The notes beneath the pieces were generated by a model, which was not told the origin of the DNA, ran no database searches, and saw nothing but the letters and a program-made list of their open reading frames with translations. Positions 13,032 to 13,837 of a stretch of 13,837 bases of DNA are shown piece after piece. The stretch is from Nitrospinota bacterium. GTDB lineage: Bacteria; Nitrospirota; Thermodesulfovibrionia; Thermodesulfovibrionales; UBA1546. The position numbers and the translations under genes were made by a program. Every line of letters starts with the position of its first letter. Positions within the stretch are counted from its first letter, which is position 1. Location of the stretch: assembly GCA_018896985.1 (NCBI GenBank), contig JAHILQ010000210.1, positions 1 through 13,837 of the forward strand, in the 5' to 3' direction.

Positions 13032-13837
13032 ATGAATCTGACTGAAAATGCTCTTAAGGCGCTTAAGGCAAGGTATCTCCTCAAGGACGAAAGAGGGAAG
13101 GTTATAGAAACTCCTGATGGAATGTTCAGGAGGGTTGCAAGGACTATTGCGGCTGCCGAGACTCAGTACGGCGGCAATGCTGCTGAATGGGAAGAGAAAT
13201 TTTACGAGCTGATGACATCCCTTAAATTCCTCCCGAATTCTCCAACGCTTATGAACGCAGGAAAAGAGATAGGACAGCTTGCTGCATGTTTTGTGCTCCC
13301 TGTGGATGACTCAATGCATTCCATATTTGATACCCTGAAAAATGCCGCTCTCATTCTTCAGAGTGGCGGTGGAACAGGATTTTCTTTTTCAAGATTAAGA
13401 CCTAAGTCTGATGTTGTCCATTCAACAGGAGGCATCGCAAGCGGCCCTGTCTCTTTTATGAAGATATATAACACTGCAACGGATGTCATAAAGCAGGGAG
13501 GAGCAAGGCGAGGCGCTAATATGGGGATTCTCCGCATTGACCACCCGGATATACTTGATTTTATCCGCATAAAGAGGACAGAGGGAGAATTGACAAACTT
13601 CAACATCTCGGTTTCAGTGACAGATGCATTTATGGACGTCCTTAAAAATGAAGGAGAATATGAGCTTATAAATCCCAGGAGCGAAACAGTTGTTGGGAAG
13701 ATAAAGGCGCATGATGTTTTTAAGGAGATTGTTGAGAGCGCATGGGAGACAGGAGATCCCGGACTTATATTCATTGACAGTATCAACAGGGATAATCCGA
13801 CTCCAAACGTCGGCAGCATAGAGTCCACGAATCCATG
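13032..13837 (+). CDS. nrdJ: adenosylcobalamin-dependent ribonucleotide reductase (class II), N-terminal part
   Basis: The frame stays open from ATG 13032 to the window edge (268 codons; full proteins are usually 700 residues or more). NrdJ reduces ribonucleotides to deoxyribonucleotides with coenzyme B12, with or without oxygen. The sequence shows MFRRVARTIA (31-40), FLPNSPTLMNAG (67-77), LAACFVLPV with a redox cysteine at C86, LQSGGGTGFSFSRLRP (109-124) and QGGARRGANMGIL (155-167). It ends GSIESTNP, directly before the expected catalytic CGE of the TNPCGE motif; the last two bases, TG, are the start of that Cys codon. NAD- and oxygen-dependent classes lack this arrangement. No strong ribosome binding site precedes it, so coupling to brnA, nine bases upstream, is possible. 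Confidence 0.95.
   Translation, partial: MNLTENALKALKARYLLKDERGKVIETPDGMFRRVARTIAAAETQYGGNAAEWEEKFYELMTSLKFLPNSPTLMNAGKEIGQLAACFVLPVDDSMHSIFDTLKNAALILQSGGGTGFSFSRLRPKSDVVHSTGGIASGPVSFMKIYNTATDVIKQGGARRGANMGILRIDHPDILDFIRIKRTEGELTNFNISVSVTDAFMDVLKNEGEYELINPRSETVVGKIKAHDVFKEIVESAWETGDPGLIFIDSINRDNPTPNVGSIESTNP

Noticed and set aside
13358..13828. 156-codon minus-strand ORF at the right end
   Set aside because: It is the antisense shadow of nrdJ, whose plus-strand frame carries all the family motifs.
1..13837. CRISPR array
   Set aside because: No regularly spaced repeat series and no cas genes were seen.

Overview
The window looks like a chromosomal stretch of an uncultured, medium-GC bacterium. 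The HisG-HisC-HisB and NadB proteins, the small Cys-rich DUF6485 protein, a B12-dependent ribonucleotide reductase and abundant small palindromic repeats would suit a Nitrospirota or Desulfobacterota-like lineage. This is an impression from gene style, not a phylogenetic result.

Layout. (1) 247-887, minus: a DUF433/DUF5615 toxin-antitoxin-type pair with its own extended -10 promoter. (2) 1059-3823, plus: three genes, each starting 19-22 bases after a GTT recombination core and separated by two 59-be-type attC sites that share a 22-base exact repeat. In both complete cassettes the outer box at the right end is complementary to the first bases of the same cassette, which is the signature of integron cassettes. 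They encode a SEFIR-domain protein, an unknown 215-aa protein and a GIY-YIG-type nuclease. No integrase is present, so this is an orphan or terminal piece of an integron array, apparently with defence-type cargo. (3) 3984-9082, minus: housekeeping genes in transcription order hisG, hisC, hisB, a HAD hydrolase, nadB and a possible 33-aa gene. (4) 9259-10109: a SurA-N-like exported protein and a DUF6485 protein, convergent, with a palindromic repeat between them. (5) 10214-11811: an accessory patch holding a group II intron-like reverse transcriptase (YIDD active site, no endonuclease domain), a short coupled ORF just upstream, a strong promoter with an operator-like palindrome, and a tRNA-Lys 3' half that looks like an attachment-site scar. 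(6) 11851-12171: an exported protein cut short next to a REP-like motif. (7) 12379-13837: a BrnT/BrnA toxin-antitoxin operon followed after 9 bases by the start of nrdJ, which runs off the window.

How they work together. The his and nad genes make an ordinary biosynthetic operon (histidine and NAD). The accessory parts are two toxin-antitoxin pairs, the integron cassettes and the reverse transcriptase unit; they sit in the gaps between housekeeping blocks and all fit defence, stability or DNA repair roles. Two copies of a roughly 135-bp palindromic repeat (6400-6531 and 9785-9923) keep matched ends although the end sequences differ between copies. In-frame micro-repeats lie inside nadB and hisC. 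These show that small repeats have spread through this genome.
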